Positions 32,397-33,277 of a stretch of DNA of 33,277 nucleotides are shown one piece after another. Both the position numbers and the translations under genes were made by a program. This DNA comes from Pseudomonadota bacterium (lineage in GTDB: Bacteria; Pseudomonadota; Gammaproteobacteria; UBA1113), in contig JAJYCX010000021.1 of the NCBI GenBank assembly GCA_021778015.1, positions 1 to 33,277 on the forward strand. Direction: 5' to 3'. The notes under the pieces are model-generated. The model did no database searches. It had not been told where the DNA came from and worked only from the letters and a program-made list of their open reading frames with translations. Numbering within the stretch: the first letter of the stretch is position 1; each line of letters opens with the position of its first letter.

Positions 32397-32407
32397 ATAT
32401 TTTTTTG
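32376..32407 (+). terminator. Rho-independent-like terminator
   Basis: The stem GGTGGGC/GTCCGCC (32376-32382 and 32386-32392, two G-T wobbles) with loop ATG is followed by TTAAATATTTTTTTG. It would end the candidate RNA that starts near 31953. Confidence 0.5.
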
Positions 32408-32694
32408 TATATCCATTGCTAGTGTAGATGTAATGCTGAAAGTCGCATAAGCTAGAACGTTGTCATTCTCGATCAGGCCGCGAGGCCGCAGTCGGGGATC
32501 CAGGAAAAACTTGATTTGAAACTGGATCCCCGACCTTCGGTCGAGGATGACAATGTGCTGGATCCCCGATCGGAGCCTGTACTCGGTACTCCGGGTATCG
32601 AGGATGACAATATGCTGAATTTTCACCTACAGTGAAGATTACACTGTTTGTAGCAGATATTTATTCGCATCTTGTAACGCAACGGATACAGTAA
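32407..32694 (+). repeat. Dispersed repeat family A, copy A7
   Basis: The left end GTATATCCATTGCTAGTG resembles the inverted right ends of A2 and A3. The core at 32458-32611 holds GTTGTCATTCTCGATCAGG, CAGTCGGGGATCCAGG, CTGGATCCCCGACCTTCGG and GAGGATGACAATGTGCTGG. An inverted copy of the A5-specific module follows (CGGAGCCTGTACTCGGTACT). The right end CGCATCTTGTAACGCAACGG is degenerate. It separates csrA from the upstream RNA region. Confidence 0.85.
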
Positions 32695-32718
32695 ACTTAT
32701 TTTTTAATTCTCAACAAG

Positions 32719-32778
32719 GAGAAGATCATGATCTTATCTTTTTTGATTGAATGGTTACGCAAAAAAAGGAGAAACAGC
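32719..32778 (+). promoter_or_regulatory. csrA leader with two GGA-containing ribosome sites
   Basis: AAGGAGAA occurs twice: before the in-frame ATG at 32728 and at 32766-32773 before the ATG at 32779. Each contains a GGA core, the motif bound by CsrA, overlapping a Shine-Dalgarno. Two such sites about 50 nt apart could allow one CsrA dimer to bridge them and repress its own translation. Confidence 0.5.
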
Positions 32779-32958
32779 ATGTTAGTTTTAACACGACGAC
32801 TAGGTGAGAGCATCATCATTGGCGATGACATTATCATTCGGGTATTGGACATAAATGGACAAGTAAAATTAGGCATCGAAGCACCTCAAGATATTTCGGT
32901 GCATAGAGAGGAAATCTATGCCAAGATTCGGGAAGGCTTGTCTGAACACAAGGATTAG
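32779..32958 (+). CDS. csrA: Carbon storage regulator CsrA
   Basis: A 59-residue RNA-binding translational regulator that binds GGA motifs as a dimer. In Legionella and Coxiella relatives CsrA controls the switch between replication and transmission. The start at 32779 gives [20 protein letters not shown], the universal CsrA N-terminus, with AAAGGAGA upstream. The RNA-contact residues Leu4 and Arg43 (VHREEIY) are present. An in-frame ATG with its own ribosome site at 32728 would add 17 residues ([17 protein letters not shown]) with a hydrophobic, basic character; this is more likely a short overlapping leader or alternative start. The gene ends at a GGGCGG/CCGCCC hairpin before htpG. Confidence 0.95.
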   Translation: MLVLTRRLGESIIIGDDIIIRVLDINGQVKLGIEAPQDISVHREEIYAKIREGLSEHKD

Positions 32959-32971
32959 TGTCTTTTGTGCT

Positions 32972-32989
32972 GGGCGGTTAGGGCCGCCC
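32972..32989 (+). terminator. Hairpin after csrA (weak terminator)
   Basis: A perfect GGGCGG/CCGCCC stem (32972-32977 and 32984-32989) with loop TTAGGG. It is followed by AAAACACC rather than a T-run, so termination may be partial or Rho-assisted. Confidence 0.4.
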
Positions 32990-33015
32990 AAAACACCTGC
33001 ATATTGTGAACCAGC

Positions 33016-33044
33016 CTTGAAAAACACCCCTATCGCCCTCATAT
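33016..33044 (+). promoter_or_regulatory. Sigma32 heat-shock promoter of htpG
   Basis: CTTGAAA (33016-33022) is an exact sigma32 -35 element. After 14 bp, CCTCATAT (33037-33044) matches the sigma32 -10 consensus CCCCATnT with one mismatch. The predicted leader is about 30 nt. This fits the heat-shock gene downstream. Confidence 0.85.
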
Positions 33045-33080
33045 ATAAGGCAACAAACAACACTATGAGAGGTTTTTACT

Positions 33081-33277
33081 ATGACAGCAGCGACTACAGC
33101 ACAAAAACAGACCTGTGGCTTTCAGGCGGAAGTAGGGCAGGTCTTACATCTGGTCACCCATTCGCTTTATTCCAACCGTGAAATATTCTTAAGAGAATTA
33201 GTTTCTAATGCTTCAGATGCATTGGACAAGCTGCGCTTTTTAGCCGTCAGCGAGCCTAGCTATTTGGAAAACGACAC
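33081..33277 (+). CDS. htpG: Chaperone HtpG (Hsp90), 3' partial
   Basis: The first 65 codons of bacterial Hsp90 are present; the gene runs off the window. [20 protein letters not shown] then [20 protein letters not shown] is the N-terminal GHKL ATPase domain opening. Glu39 (catalytic) and Asn43 (Mg-ATP binding) sit in [21 protein letters not shown] lies 9-13 bp before the ATG at 33081. Expression from a sigma32 promoter is predicted. Confidence 0.97.

Larger units (their letters stand above)
31953..32407 (+). ncRNA. Candidate structured RNA or regulated leader upstream of csrA
   Basis: A run of predicted hairpins follows an extended -10 promoter. P1 is GTTGCGC/GCGCAAC (31969-31975 and 31982-31988); P2 is TTGAGTC/GACTCAA (31990-31996 and 32014-32020). 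P3 is GTTGCAT/ATGCAAC (32022-32028 and 32044-32050), which competes with CCTCTGGC/GCCaaAGAGG (32036-32043 and 32057-32066). P4 is CTTGaaCCTTA/TAAGGaCAAG (32071-32098), which buries the AAGGA ahead of a 57-codon ORF. An 11-bp long-range pair (GCCCACCATAA, 32132-32142, with 32372-32382) and a terminator-like hairpin follow. It does not match tmRNA, RNase P or 6S RNA. It could be a trans-acting RNA or a leader controlling the small ORF. Confidence 0.35.

Noticed and set aside
31953-32407. tmRNA, RNase P RNA or 6S RNA
   Set aside because: None of the conserved landmarks is present: no tRNA-like acceptor ends or tag ORF, no GAGGAAAGTCC block, no long rod with a central bubble.

Overview
The window is about 33 kb of an AT-rich chromosome from a gammaproteobacterium. 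Gene order (rplM-rpsI, hemA-prfA-prmC, prfB-lysS, csrA next to htpG), a two-gene AddAB-like recombination nuclease instead of RecBCD, and dense short dispersed repeats fit a host-associated member of Legionellales or a relative. That placement is inference; the genus cannot be fixed from sequence reading alone.

Layout. 1-2045: two coiled-coil proteins of unknown function, the first cut by the window edge. 2277-10934: a housekeeping block of ribosomal proteins L13 and S9 (S9 carries an unusual ~20-residue insertion), glutamyl-tRNA reductase, RF1, the RF glutamine methyltransferase PrmC, a secreted VanX-type D,D-dipeptidase, RF2 with an intact programmed +1 frameshift, and LysRS. 11250-15680: a secreted Met-rich small protein, a PEP-mutase/isocitrate-lyase family enzyme, a TerC protein, a cytosolic 5'-nucleotidase and a RhuM-family protein. 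15730-23302 (minus strand): nadE-addB-addA, translationally overlapping. 23417-26448: a type IV pilin-like protein, cytochrome b561 and a DUF4153-like membrane protein with a soluble C-terminal domain. 26659-31690: the ABC-F protein Uup, an orphan HipB-like regulator, and a probable defence cassette (RloA-like ATPase, RloB-like TOPRIM protein, DUF2971 protein). 31691-33277: a 1-kb stretch with a candidate structured RNA, then csrA and the start of htpG behind a clear heat-shock (sigma32) promoter.

Two themes go beyond single genes. First, almost every intergenic gap holds a copy of a modular inverted-repeat element (family A, eight copies including one degenerate). A second ~130-bp element (family B, two copies in opposite orientation) shares its terminal motif, roughly GCGATGGGTATAT. 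These elements touch stop codons and form the last residues of PrmC, and one may supply the -10 box of prfB. Second, four operator-like palindromes (AATCAnCCC-N4-GGGnTGATT) lie in two pairs, each pair exactly 50 bp centre to centre. One pair is in the DUF4153/uup divergent promoter, the other between the HipB-like gene and the RloAB cassette. This suggests a small regulon run by the orphan HipB-like protein. The ATPase gene of the cassette also appears to be transcribed as a leaderless mRNA.
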